Positions 43,046 to 51,575 of a stretch of 64,000 nt of DNA are shown here, piece after piece. The position numbers and the translations under genes are program-made. The stretch lies in assembly GCF_028369295.1 (NCBI RefSeq), contig NZ_JAQMYP010000057.1, positions 1-64,000 of the forward strand, in the 5' to 3' direction. How positions within the stretch are numbered: position 1 is the first letter of the stretch; every line of letters starts with the position of its first letter. Source of the DNA: Streptomyces sp. HD (GTDB lineage: Bacteria; Actinomycetota; Actinomycetes; Streptomycetales; Streptomycetaceae). A model generated the notes under the pieces. The model saw only the letters and a list, made by a program, of their open reading frames with translations. It had not been told where the DNA came from and did not search any database.

Positions 43046-45393
43046 GACCCCGCCAGTGGGCCAGGGACCTGGCCGTGGGCGCCCGCTTCGCCGTCACCGG
43101 CGGACGCGAGGGCTGGGTCCGGATGACGCTCACCGCCGTCGGCGTCGGCCTCGGCGTGGCACTGCTCCTGCTGTGCACCGCCCTGCCCAACGTGTTCGCC
43201 GCCCGCTCCGAGGTGGAGGACGCCCGCTTCGACTACGCGTACTCCGACGAGGCCCCGCCGAAGGCCGACAACACCTTCCTGATCGCCGACACCGACACCA
43301 CCTGGCACGACGACGACATCCGCGGCCGGCTCGTCGAGCCCGAGGGCAAGCGGGCGCCGCTGCCCCCGGGGGTCGACAGCTTCCCGGGCAAGGGCGAGAT
43401 GGTGGTGTCCCCCGCGCTGCGGGACCTGCTCGCCTCGGACGGCGCCGAGCTGCTGCGCGAGCGGCTGCCCTACAGGACCATCGGCACGATCGGCGAGAGC
43501 GGACTCATCGGCTCCCACGAACTGGCCTACTACGCGGGCGCTTCGGGGCTGAAGGTCACGGACTTCTCCGCGGTGCACCGGCTGACCGAGTACGGCAAGC
43601 CGGACGCGACACCCGAGAAGACCGACCCGGTGCTGCTGCTCATGGTCCTGGTCGTGTTCGTGGTGCTGCTGACCCCGGTCGCCGTGTTCATCGCCGCCGC
43701 CGTCCGCTTCGGCGGCGAGCGCCGCGACCGTCGGCTGGCCGCGCTGCGCCTGGTCGGCTCGGACAGCCACATGACCCGGCGGATCGCGGCGGGCGAGGCA
43801 CTCGCCGGAGCCGTGCTCGGCGTGGTCGTCGGCACCGGCTTCTTCCTCCTCGGCCGTCAGACGCTGGGCTCCACCGAGGTGCTGGGCGTGAGCGTCTGGC
43901 CCAGCTACCTCGATCCCTCTCCCGCGCTCGCCGCGCTGGTCGCGGTGGCGGTCCCGGTCGCCGCCGTACTCGTCACGCTGCTCGCGATGCGCGGCGTGGT
44001 GGTGGAGCCGCTCGGCGTCGTGCGCGCGGCCAGGCAGCGCCGCCGCCGGCTGTGGTGGCGGCTGCTGCCGCCGCTGGCCGGCCTCGCGATGCTCTACCCG
44101 ATGATCGGCAAGGGCCGGGGGAACGGCGAGTTCAACCAGTACCTCGTCATCGGCGGCGTGCTGTTGCTGCTGATCGGCATCACCGCGCTGCTCCCCTGGG
44201 TCGTGGAGGCGGTCGTCGTGCGCCTCGGCAAGGGCGCGCTGTCCTGGCAGCTCGCGGTACGGCGGCTGCAGCTGAGCAGCGGAACCGCCGCACGCATGGT
44301 CAACGGCATCGCCGTCGCCGTGGCCGGAGCGATCGCCCTGCAGATGCTGTTCACGGGAACGCAGAGCCAGTACACCAAGGCCACCGGCGAGGACCCCGGC
44401 CGGGTCCAGATGCAGATCGAGTTCAGCGATCGCAAGCCGCTGTCCGGGGTCGAGCGTGAATTCACCGGCACCAAGGGGATACGGGCCGCGGTGAACCTGG
44501 CCAACCTGCAGTACGGGGACGCGCGTCGCGACCCGGAGAAGAGCAACGGCCTGACCGTGGCCGACTGCACGGCTCTGCGCGAACTCGCCACGCTTCCCTC
44601 CTGCGAGGACGGCGACGTGTTCGTCACGCGGACGAGGAGCCACTACGGCTCCCCCAGCAACGCCGACGAGATCGCCCTGGTGAAGCCCGGTCGGCAGCTC
44701 TTCATCGACCCGTCGTACGGCGGCGACACCACCGAACGCGGCATCGAGGCACCCTGGACCGTTCCGGCGAACGTGCGGGTCGTGGAGGCGCGCAAGGACT
44801 CACTGCAGGACTACAACGGTCTGCTGGTCACCCCCGCCGCCCTGCCCGCCAAGGCCGCGCCCGCGTTGTTCTCGGAGGGGGTCTACCTGCGTCTGGACCC
44901 GTCGGTGCCCGACTCGCGGGAATACGCACGCAACACCGTCGCCCGGATCGACCCCCTGGCACACGCCTACAGCTGGTCGGCGACCCAGGAGAACAAGAAG
45001 TACACCTCCATCCGCACCGGCCTGTTCGTCGGCTCCGCCTTCGTGCTGGCACTGATCGGCGCGAGTCTGCTGGTCTCCCAGCTGGAGCAGCTGCGCGAGC
45101 GCAGGAAGCTGCTCTCCGCGCTGGTCGCCTTCGGCACCCGGCGCCGCACGCTGAGCCTGTCGGTGCTGTGGCAGACGGCCCTCCCGGTCGGACTCGGCCT
45201 CGTACTGGCCACCACGGTGGGTGTCACCCTCGGCTCGGTGCTGCTGAAGATGACCCGTACACCGGTGGCCATGGACTGGGCGAGCGTCCTGACCATGACC
45301 GGTGTGGGCGCGGCCGTGGTCGGCGTGGTCACGCTGCTCAGCCTGCCGCCGTTGCTGCGGATGATGCGCCCGGAAGGCCTGCGCACGGAATAG
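43042..45393 (+). CDS. ABC transporter permease, double FtsX-domain
   Basis: 783 residues with an initial membrane helix, a large extracytoplasmic domain, three helices, and then a second helix/external domain/helix set, typical of actinobacterial two-FtsX permeases. The FtsX-type segments include RRDRRLAALRLVGSDSHMTRRIAAGEALAGAVLG and LRERRKLLSALVAFGTRRRTLSLSVLWQTALPVGLGL. It is the last gene of the PadR operon, closed by the hairpin at 45426-45454. Confidence 0.92.
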   Translation: MRPRQWARDLAVGARFAVTGGREGWVRMTLTAVGVGLGVALLLLCTALPNVFAARSEVEDARFDYAYSDEAPPKADNTFLIADTDTTWHDDDIRGRLVEPEGKRAPLPPGVDSFPGKGEMVVSPALRDLLASDGAELLRERLPYRTIGTIGESGLIGSHELAYYAGASGLKVTDFSAVHRLTEYGKPDATPEKTDPVLLLMVLVVFVVLLTPVAVFIAAAVRFGGERRDRRLAALRLVGSDSHMTRRIAAGEALAGAVLGVVVGTGFFLLGRQTLGSTEVLGVSVWPSYLDPSPALAALVAVAVPVAAVLVTLLAMRGVVVEPLGVVRAARQRRRRLWWRLLPPLAGLAMLYPMIGKGRGNGEFNQYLVIGGVLLLLIGITALLPWVVEAVVVRLGKGALSWQLAVRRLQLSSGTAARMVNGIAVAVAGAIALQMLFTGTQSQYTKATGEDPGRVQMQIEFSDRKPLSGVEREFTGTKGIRAAVNLANLQYGDARRDPEKSNGLTVADCTALRELATLPSCEDGDVFVTRTRSHYGSPSNADEIALVKPGRQLFIDPSYGGDTTERGIEAPWTVPANVRVVEARKDSLQDYNGLLVTPAALPAKAAPALFSEGVYLRLDPSVPDSREYARNTVARIDPLAHAYSWSATQENKKYTSIRTGLFVGSAFVLALIGASLLVSQLEQLRERRKLLSALVAFGTRRRTLSLSVLWQTALPVGLGLVLATTVGVTLGSVLLKMTRTPVAMDWASVLTMTGVGAAVVGVVTLLSLPPLLRMMRPEGLRTE

Positions 45394-45425
45394 GCCCTCG
45401 CAACAGCCCCTCGCACACCCCCGAA

Positions 45426-45454
45426 GTGGGCTCCTCCTGCCAGGAGGAGCCCAC
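45426..45454 (+). terminator. Hairpin terminator of PadR/ABC operon
   Basis: Arms GTGGGCTCCTCC and GGAGGAGCCCAC (12 bp, perfect) with a 5-nt loop, 32 bp after the permease stop. There is no T tract. Confidence 0.7.
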
Positions 45455-45557
45455 TCCTGCGCACCGGCGAGAGCCACTCGTACGACACAGGCGATGCTCC
45501 CGTTGTGGGGTCCCGCCCCATATCGCGGGGTCGTTCAGGCTTCTACGGTCCCTCCGC

Positions 45558-46565
45558 ATGACACAGACCAACGCACAGACCAACGCAAGGGCCAGAGCCG
45601 CAAGTCGTCGTATCCCCGTCCTGGTGGCCCTCCTCGGCGCCCTGATCGCCGCCTTCCTCACGCCCGGTCGGGCCGCGGCCGCCTCTCTTCAGGAGGTCAC
45701 CGGGTTCGGGACCAATCCCGGTGCCCTGCGCATGTTCCGGTACGTCCCCGAGGGGCTGCCCGCCGGGCGGCCCGTGGTCGTCGTGCTGCACGGGTGCACG
45801 CAGAACGCCTCCGGATACGGCACCGGCAGTGGGTGGACGCAGCTTGCCGATCGCTGGGGCTTCTCCCTGGTGCTGCCGCAGCAGCAGGCCGCCAACAACG
45901 GCTCGTCCTGCTTCAACTGGTTCCAGAGCGGGGACATCGCGCGCGGTCAGGGTGAGGCCGCGTCGATCGCGCAGATGGTGGACCGGCAGCTTGCCGACGT
46001 CTCGGGGGACGGGGCGCGGGTGTATGTGACCGGGCTGTCCGCCGGGGGCGGGATGGCGGCCGTGATGATGGCGGCGTACCCGGAGAGGTTCGCGGCGGGC
46101 GGCGTCGTCGCCGGGCTGTCCTACGGGTGTGCGCAGGCCGCCGGGTCGCCGTATGTGTGCATGTACGTCGGGGCCACGCAGACCCCGGCGCAGTGGGGGG
46201 ACCGGGTGCGGGCCGCCCGGCCGGGGTACTCCGGGCCCTGGCCCACGCTGGTCGCCTTCCAGGGCACCGCCGACCACACCGTGAAGCCCGTCAACATGAC
46301 CGACCTGATGAGGCAGTGGACCGATGTGCAGGGGGCCGATCAGGTGGCCGACGTGAGCGACAGCGTTGCCGGGTACCCGCATCAGGTCTTCCGGGACTCG
46401 GGCGGGCGTGCGGTCGTGGAGACGTACAGCGTCACCGGGATGGGGCACGGGCAGCCGGTCGATCCGGGGAGCGGGAGTGAGGAGTGCGGGAGTGCCGGGG
46501 CGTATCTGCTCGACGTGAACCTGTGCGCGGCGTACCGGATGGGGCGGGCCTGGGGGCTGGGCTGA
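45558..46565 (+). CDS. Secreted PHB-depolymerase-type esterase
   Basis: 335 residues. A signal peptide (about 40 residues, ending GRAAAAS) precedes an alpha/beta hydrolase of the extracellular PHB depolymerase / LpqC-like family. The catalytic serine is in GLSAGGGM, the aspartate probably in GTADHTVKP and the histidine in GMGHGQPVDPG. The motif VVVLHGCTQNASGY, the oxyanion hole of this family, is near residue 80. No substrate-binding or linker domain follows, so it may cleave short polyesters or acetylated/feruloylated carbohydrates. Confidence 0.92.
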   Translation: MTQTNAQTNARARAASRRIPVLVALLGALIAAFLTPGRAAAASLQEVTGFGTNPGALRMFRYVPEGLPAGRPVVVVLHGCTQNASGYGTGSGWTQLADRWGFSLVLPQQQAANNGSSCFNWFQSGDIARGQGEAASIAQMVDRQLADVSGDGARVYVTGLSAGGGMAAVMMAAYPERFAAGGVVAGLSYGCAQAAGSPYVCMYVGATQTPAQWGDRVRAARPGYSGPWPTLVAFQGTADHTVKPVNMTDLMRQWTDVQGADQVADVSDSVAGYPHQVFRDSGGRAVVETYSVTGMGHGQPVDPGSGSEECGSAGAYLLDVNLCAAYRMGRAWGLG

Positions 46566-46589
46566 GGCGGAGGGTGCCGTGGCGGACGG

Positions 46590-46922
46590 TCACATGACGC
46601 CGGGGCAGGTGCGGTCGGCCCGGAGTTGGTTCCAGGTCGCCGTCGCCCGGGTCAAGTGGTCTGCGCAGAGCGCCAGTTGGCGGTGGTGGAAGCTGAGTGG
46701 TGTCGCGTCGCGGAGGGTCGTGCACAGGGCCGTCAGGTGGGTGAGGGTCGCGCCGAGCTGGGCGGCGGTCGCGTCCAGCCGGTCCGCCAACTGCTCGGGG
46801 TCGGCCGGGGGCGCCTGACGGGCGAGGTGGAGCAGTGTCGCCGTGGCTGTCGCGGCATCCGTGGCCGCGGCTTCCATGGCGGTGGCTTCCAGGGCCGTGA
46901 ATTCCGTGGGCGCGGCTTCCAT
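46590..46922 (-). CDS. Hypothetical helical protein (110 aa)
   Basis: 110 residues, mostly Ala/Thr/Leu helices (DPEQLADRLDATAAQLGATLTHLTALC). The start has AGGGAG about 8 nt upstream, and the codon usage is like its neighbours, so it is probably real. I do not recognise a family. The 5' end encodes repeated TAMEAAAT-type segments that arise from a short DNA repeat (GGCTTCCATGG). It converges with the esterase gene, ending 25 bp from it. Confidence 0.55.
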   Translation of the reverse strand: MEAAPTEFTALEATAMEAAATDAATATATLLHLARQAPPADPEQLADRLDATAAQLGATLTHLTALCTTLRDATPLSFHHRQLALCADHLTRATATWNQLRADRTCPGVM

Positions 46923-47178
46923 GGAGGTCTCCCTGCGTCGTTCGGCCTTGTGTCGTCCGGCCCTGCGCCGGCCTTGTGGGGATGGCCCGCCCCGGACCCG
47001 TACGGGGGATTCCGGATCCGGGGCGGTGCCGGGGCCGCGGCGGGCGTCACACGCAGGCGCCGCGGCTGCTCGGGGGGGGCAGGGACTGTTCGGCGGATCA
47101 TGTCGGCGGCGCGGGCTCCGGCACGCGCGTCAGCGGCCGTTGTCGATGTCGCCCGATCCGCCGGACAGGCCCTGGGCG

Positions 47179-48024
47179 TCACTTGAAGGCGTGCACGTTG
47201 CGCTGTGCCCATCCGGCGAAGGAGCCGGCCGGGCGGCCCAGGACGCGCTCGGTGTCGGAGCTGACGCGCTGCTCGGCGGGGAGCGGTTCGCCGAGGATGT
47301 CGAGGGTGCCGTCGATCACCGGCTCGGGCATGAACCGCGCCATGTGCTCGCGGGCCTGCTCACGGGTCAGCTCCACGAAGCCCACCTCCTCGCCGATGGC
47401 CTCGGCGAGCGCGGCGGCCTGCTCGCGCGGGGTGACGGCGGCCGGGCCGGTCAGCTCGTACGTCTGCCCGGAGTGGCCCTCGTCGCGCAGGACGACGGCG
47501 GCGACCGCGGAGATGTCCGCCGGGTCCACGACGGGCAGCGCCACGTCGGCGAACGGGGCGATCACCGTGCGCTGGGTGCGGACGGTCTCGATCCAGGCGT
47601 AGGCGTTGGAGGCGAAGCCGCCCGGGCGCAGGATCGTCCAGTCCAGGCCCGAAGTGCGTACGGCCTCCTCGAACTCCCGCAGCCGGCCGTGCGAAAGGGC
47701 GTCCGGGCGGGTGCCGTTGATCTGTGAGGAGAGCAGTACGACGCGCTGTACGCCGGCCTCCTTGGCGGTGGCCAGGACCTCCGTGGCGGGTGCGCCGCCG
47801 CCGAGCAGTTCGCCGGCCAGCAGGATGAACAGGGCCTCGGCGCCGTCCAGGGCGGGGCCCAGGGTGGTGGGATCGGCGAGGTCGGCGCGGACATGCCGCG
47901 CTCCCTCCGGCAGGTCGTGGGTGAGGGGATTGCGGGACACGGCCGTGACCTTCTCGCCGGCCGCGGCGAGCGCCTCGACGAGCGGGCGGCCGACGTTTCC
48001 GGAGGCTCCGGTGACAACGATCAT
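47179..48024 (-). CDS. NmrA-like NAD(P)-binding protein (azoreductase-type SDR)
   Basis: 281 residues. It has a Rossmann motif VVTGASGNVGRPLVEAL and the atypical SDR pattern VLLSSQINGTRPDALSHGRLREFEEAVRTSGLDWTILRPGGFASN. It lacks the classical YxxxK, as expected for NmrA/NAD(P)H:azoreductase-like proteins. The promoter region upstream (48101-48140) matches that of the HxlR/MFS pair at 57.1 kb, which suggests control by an HxlR-type redox regulator. The 256 bp downstream to 46923 hold no gene. Confidence 0.9.
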   Translation of the reverse strand: MIVVTGASGNVGRPLVEALAAAGEKVTAVSRNPLTHDLPEGARHVRADLADPTTLGPALDGAEALFILLAGELLGGGAPATEVLATAKEAGVQRVVLLSSQINGTRPDALSHGRLREFEEAVRTSGLDWTILRPGGFASNAYAWIETVRTQRTVIAPFADVALPVVDPADISAVAAVVLRDEGHSGQTYELTGPAAVTPREQAAALAEAIGEEVGFVELTREQAREHMARFMPEPVIDGTLDILGEPLPAEQRVSSDTERVLGRPAGSFAGWAQRNVHAFK

Positions 48025-48100
48025 GAGAACTCCCAAAGTCGTGGACAAACAGGTGGAATCAGGGAAGAGCTGGGGCGCTTTCGTGCGATGTCTGCGACGT

Positions 48101-48140
48101 TAGCATCCTTCGTATAGTAGGTACCTAGAGGAAAGTGACT
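48101..48140. promoter_or_regulatory. HxlR-type operator/promoter element, copy 1
   Basis: The 40-nt block containing TAGCATCCT, the palindrome TAGGTACCTA and then GAGGAAAGTGACT matches 57100-57139 at 37 of 40 positions. It sits about 80 bp upstream of the NmrA-like gene. No HxlR gene is adjacent at this copy. Confidence 0.75.
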
Positions 48141-48170
48141 ATGGGGCTGGTAGGGGTTGGTGCGGGGTTG

Positions 48171-49136
48171 TCAGGAGGCCGTCGCCTCCTCGAACTGCTC
48201 GTAGCGAGCGGTGAGGGCGCGGCCGAGGCGGGCCAGGTGGGCGCGTGCCCGGGGTGGGCCCACCACCTCGACGCGGTCCGCCAGACCGGCCAGTTGTGCG
48301 GCCAGCACCTCCACGGACGGCCCGGCGGCCTCGATCTCCCGTCTGCCGTCCGGCAGCAGCCGGCCGATGCTCAGCCGCCCGTCGAACAGCCGCTGGAGCA
48401 GCGGCAGGGCGTCCTGGTCCGCGTGCGCGGTGACCGTCGCGGCCAGCAGACGGTCCTCCAGCCGGGTGGCCAGCGAGCGCCAGGCGGCGGCCAGGTCGAA
48501 GTCGGCGGGACGGCGGACCGGTTCGTCGGTCGGCTCGGCCGAGGTGACACGGCCCAGCCGGAAGGAGCGCAGCCCGTCCGGGGTGCCGGCCACCATGTAC
48601 CAGTGGCCCGCCTTGAGGACCAGGCCGAGCGGGTCCACGGTGCGTTCGTGCGGTTCGTCGCCGGGACGGGCGTAGCCGAGACGGACCCGTCGGCCGTCCA
48701 GCACCGCGCGCTCCAGGGCCGTATGGTGCGGGCCGCCCGCGGCCACGGCGGTGCGGGACCAGTCCAGCTCGTCGACGATCCGGGCCCGGGAGGCCGCCTC
48801 GGCGTGCGGGCGCAGCGGTTCCGGCACCGCACGCAGTAACTTCCGCAGCGCCGAGCGCAGTTCGGGGGAGGCGCCCGACGAGCCCGCGGCCAGGAACAGC
48901 GCCTGCACCTCCGGCGAGGTGAGCCCGGTCAGGTCCGTGCGTGCGCCGCCGACCAGCCGCCAGCCGCCGCCCCGGCCGCGCTGGGCGTAGACGGGGACGC
49001 CGGAGGCGATCAGGGCCTCCAGGTCGCGTCGCGCGGTGCGTTCGGAGATCTCCAGCTCGGCGGCGAGCTCCGCGGCGGTCACCCGGCCGCGCGCCTGGAG
49101 GACCAGCAGAGCCGCCACCAACCGGTCAGCTCGCAT
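48171..49136 (-). CDS. WYL-domain regulator (DeoR-type HTH)
   Basis: 321 residues. An N-terminal winged helix (RADRLVAALLVLQARGRVTAAELAAELEISERTARRDLEAL) is followed by a WYL domain (VRLGYARPGDEPHERTVDPLGLVLKAGHWYMVAG) and a C-terminal WCX-like extension. A TTA codon lies at 48837-48839 (codon 100). It is divergent from the TIGR03086 protein, a recurring Streptomyces pairing, with a 10-bp tandem repeat between them. Confidence 0.92.
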   Translation of the reverse strand: MRADRLVAALLVLQARGRVTAAELAAELEISERTARRDLEALIASGVPVYAQRGRGGGWRLVGGARTDLTGLTSPEVQALFLAAGSSGASPELRSALRKLLRAVPEPLRPHAEAASRARIVDELDWSRTAVAAGGPHHTALERAVLDGRRVRLGYARPGDEPHERTVDPLGLVLKAGHWYMVAGTPDGLRSFRLGRVTSAEPTDEPVRRPADFDLAAAWRSLATRLEDRLLAATVTAHADQDALPLLQRLFDGRLSIGRLLPDGRREIEAAGPSVEVLAAQLAGLADRVEVVGPPRARAHLARLGRALTARYEQFEEATAS

Positions 49137-49150
49137 CAGTGATCAGCCTT

Positions 49151-49205
49151 TCGAGGAACTTCGAGGAACTTCGAGGAACTTCGAGGAACTTCGAGGAATT
49201 CGAGA
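49151..49205 (+). repeat. Tandem 10-bp repeat (TCGAGGAACT) in a divergent promoter
   Basis: Four exact copies of TCGAGGAACT start at 49151, 49161, 49171 and 49181, then a diverged copy (TCGAGGAATT) and CGAG follow. The period is one DNA helical turn. It lies 15 bp from the WYL regulator's start and upstream of the TIGR03086 gene. Confidence 0.9.
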
Positions 49206-49270
49206 AAAGTGGAAGAAGGCGAGAGAAAAGAGGCCGGAGGGTGGCCTGTTTGGCCGGAAGACTCGACGGC

Positions 49271-49876
49271 ATGACGAATCCTGCGAACACCCCTGGCACG
49301 CCGTCCCTCGCCGACCCCCGGGACGGTCTGCTCAAGGCCGTCGACCTGGCCGGCGACGTGCTCGCCGCCGTGCGGCCCGAGGACTACGACCGCACCACGC
49401 CGTGTCCTGACTACTCGGTACGCCAACTGTCCAATCACCTTGTCTCCGTGCTCCGTCGGGTCGCCGTGATCGGCGCCGGCGGACAGTTCTTCGCCGTTCC
49501 GCACTTCGCCGAGGACGTCGCCGACGGCGCCTGGGCCGAGGCCTGGGCCGCCGGGACGAAGGAACTGCGGTCCGTCTGGTCGGACCCCGCGGTCCTGGGC
49601 CGGGAGATCGGGCTGCCCTGGGGGCCCGTCCCCGGCGCCGTCGCCGCGGTCATCTACACCAATGAGTTCGTGCTGCACACCTGGGACCTGGCCAAGGCGA
49701 CCGACCAGAGCCCCGAGTGGGACGACGCCGTCCTCGCCGCTCCGCTGGCCGGCATGCAGCGGGCCGTGCCCCGTGAACCGCGCGGCGGCCAGGTGCCGTT
49801 CGGCCCCGTCGTGGACGTCCCGGAGGACGCCCCCGCGATCGACCGCCTGGTCGGCTGGTACGGCCGCCGGCCCTGA
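49271..49876 (+). CDS. TIGR03086-family (maleylpyruvate isomerase/DinB-like) protein
   Basis: 201 residues. N-terminal helices include the metal-site sequence TPCPDYSVRQLSNHLVSVLRR, and VLHTWDLAKAT near residue 140 carries the other histidine, typical of the mycothiol-dependent maleylpyruvate isomerase/DinB superfamily. The enzyme's reaction is unknown; members often use mycothiol. It is transcribed divergently from the WYL regulator and ends at a strong terminator. Confidence 0.88.
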   Translation: MTNPANTPGTPSLADPRDGLLKAVDLAGDVLAAVRPEDYDRTTPCPDYSVRQLSNHLVSVLRRVAVIGAGGQFFAVPHFAEDVADGAWAEAWAAGTKELRSVWSDPAVLGREIGLPWGPVPGAVAAVIYTNEFVLHTWDLAKATDQSPEWDDAVLAAPLAGMQRAVPREPRGGQVPFGPVVDVPEDAPAIDRLVGWYGRRP

Positions 49877-49893
49877 CCTCGTACGGCAGTCGC

Positions 49894-49940
49894 CCCGTGG
49901 GGCCGCCGGACCCCGTTGTCCGGCGGCCCCACGGGTTTTT
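49894..49940. terminator. Strong intrinsic terminator between convergent genes
   Basis: An 18-bp perfect stem (outer CCCGTGGGGCC, inner GCCGGAC) with a 6-nt loop, followed by TTTTT. It ends the TIGR03086 transcript and touches the stop codon of the opposing oxidase gene. Confidence 0.92.
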
Positions 49941-51460
49941 CATGCGGCGCCTATGGACTGCGGGAAGCAGAAGAACCGGTTCGGGTCGTACTTGGTCTTG
50001 ATCCGGGTCAGCCGCGCGTAGTTCTCCGCGTAGTACGACGCCTTCCAGTCCTTCAGGGACGGGTCCATCCAGTTCTGGTAGGTCTCGCCGTTGGACAGCG
50101 GGTCGATGGTCGCGAAGCCGTTGTCGGCCCAGGCGTTCGCCACCGCCTTGGCCTCGTCGGTCACCTGGGCCGGGTCGTTGATCAGGACCCGGTAGTTGAC
50201 CGAGAAGAGCGAGTCGCGGTGGACGTACGCCGTGGCGGTGCGCGACACCTCGCCCGCGGCGCCGCCGAAGAAGTGGAAGTCCAGGTAACGCGCCTGGCCC
50301 GCCCTGCGGTTCGCGTCGAACGCCGTCATCACGTCCGCCCAGCCGCTCGCCGCGTACGGCGTACTGCCCATGCGGGTGCGCTCCAGGCCGTAGGACGGGC
50401 GGGACAGCGTGCCCGCGGGGGTCTTCTCGGAGCGCTGGCACTGGTCCTCGGTCAGGGTGGCACAGCCGAAGATCATCATCATGAGCTGCTGGTACGTCAT
50501 CACGCCGTCCTGGCGCTGGAGCGGCGCTCCGGTCAGGGCGATCAACCGGGCGGCCTCACCGGCGAGTTCGGTGGGCGTGCCGCGGGAGGCGAGGAAGACG
50601 TTGGCCTGCGGCACCGAGCCGGGCGCGGCGTCGGGCTGCACGACGTAGGCGCCGCCGCCGATCGTGTGCGGGGCGTCCACCAGCCAGCGGGCGACGCCGT
50701 CGAGGACGTCGGCCATCCGGTCGTAGGGGAAGATCAGGTTGCTGATGGCCATCTGGTCGCCGCTGTGCGGGGTGACCGTGAACTTCGTGACGATGCCGAA
50801 GTTGCCGCCGCCACCGCCGCGGAGCGCCCAGAACAGGTCCGGGTACTGCGTCTGAGAGGTGGTCACCACACGGCCGTCGGCCAGCACCACCTGGGCGGAG
50901 GTCACCGCGTCGCAGGCCATGCCCGTCGACCGGGTCAGAAAGCCGAAGCCGCCGCCCTGCAGGAAGCCGCCGGCGCACACGGTCGGGCAGCCGCCCTCGC
51001 TGACCACCAGGTGGTGCGGGGCCAGCGCGTTGAGGATGTTGACGTTCTGCGCGCCCGGGCCGATCTCCACCGACGAGGAGCTCTTGACCGTCACGGCGTT
51101 GAGCCGCGACACGTCGATGATCAGGCCCTGGGTGGTGGACCAGCCGCCGTAGTTGTGCCCGCCGCTGCGGACCGCCGTACGGACGCCGTAGTCCTGGGCG
51201 AAGCGCACACAGGTCGAGACGTCCGCCGGGCTCTGGCAGTAGGCGACGGCCTGCGGGTTGACCGCGTCGAACTGGCCCAGCTCCAGCTGACGGGCGACGC
51301 TGTAGTAGGGGTCGGAGGGCAGCACGAGCTTGCCCGAAAGCTTGCTCGCGAGGCGGCTCCACGGGGTCCCCGAGCCTTCGGCGGCGACCGGAGCGGCGGG
51401 TACGAGGGCGAGGCCGGCGGCGGCGGATCCGGCGCCGAGCAGGGTTCTACGACTGATCAC
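49940..51460 (-). CDS. Secreted FAD-linked oxidase (berberine-bridge type)
   Basis: 506 residues. A twin-arginine signal (SRRTLLGAGSAAAGLAL) starts the protein. The FAD-binding domain has RSGGHNYGGWS with His102 and GGCPTVCAGGFLQGGG with Cys158, the pair expected to link FAD covalently at two sites; a second cysteine (Cys162) is nearby. The C-terminus carries YYAENYARLTRIKTKYDPNRFF, the BBE motif. Such enzymes oxidise alcohols or sugars late in pathways, for example in polyketide tailoring. It is the leftmost gene of the probable cluster. Confidence 0.9.
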   Translation of the reverse strand: MISRRTLLGAGSAAAGLALVPAAPVAAEGSGTPWSRLASKLSGKLVLPSDPYYSVARQLELGQFDAVNPQAVAYCQSPADVSTCVRFAQDYGVRTAVRSGGHNYGGWSTTQGLIIDVSRLNAVTVKSSSSVEIGPGAQNVNILNALAPHHLVVSEGGCPTVCAGGFLQGGGFGFLTRSTGMACDAVTSAQVVLADGRVVTTSQTQYPDLFWALRGGGGGNFGIVTKFTVTPHSGDQMAISNLIFPYDRMADVLDGVARWLVDAPHTIGGGAYVVQPDAAPGSVPQANVFLASRGTPTELAGEAARLIALTGAPLQRQDGVMTYQQLMMMIFGCATLTEDQCQRSEKTPAGTLSRPSYGLERTRMGSTPYAASGWADVMTAFDANRRAGQARYLDFHFFGGAAGEVSRTATAYVHRDSLFSVNYRVLINDPAQVTDEAKAVANAWADNGFATIDPLSNGETYQNWMDPSLKDWKASYYAENYARLTRIKTKYDPNRFFCFPQSIGAA

Positions 51461-51509
51461 ACGGTGTCCCGGAGTCGAAGCGGTTGGGTTGGAGAGAAGT
51501 CGGTGAATG

Positions 51510-51560
51510 GGCCCGCACAGGGGCGGTGCGTGGGGGTGGCACCACGGCCCTGTGCGGGCC
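51510..51560. terminator. Large hairpin after the halogenase gene
   Basis: Arms GGCCCGCACAGGG (51510-51522) and CCCTGTGCGGGCC (51548-51560) pair perfectly, and an inner GGTGC/GCACC dyad extends the structure. It lies between the halogenase stop and the oxidase start. Confidence 0.65.
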
Positions 51561-51575
51561 TGCCAAGGGGGGCGG

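Noticed and set aside
46923..47178. Additional gene between the 110-aa protein and the NmrA-type gene
   Set aside because: The 256 bases contain only GC-skewed chance frames without a ribosome-binding site or recognisable protein.
49151..49205. CRISPR-like array
   Set aside because: Units are 10 bp with no spacers and no cas genes nearby, so it is a simple tandem repeat.
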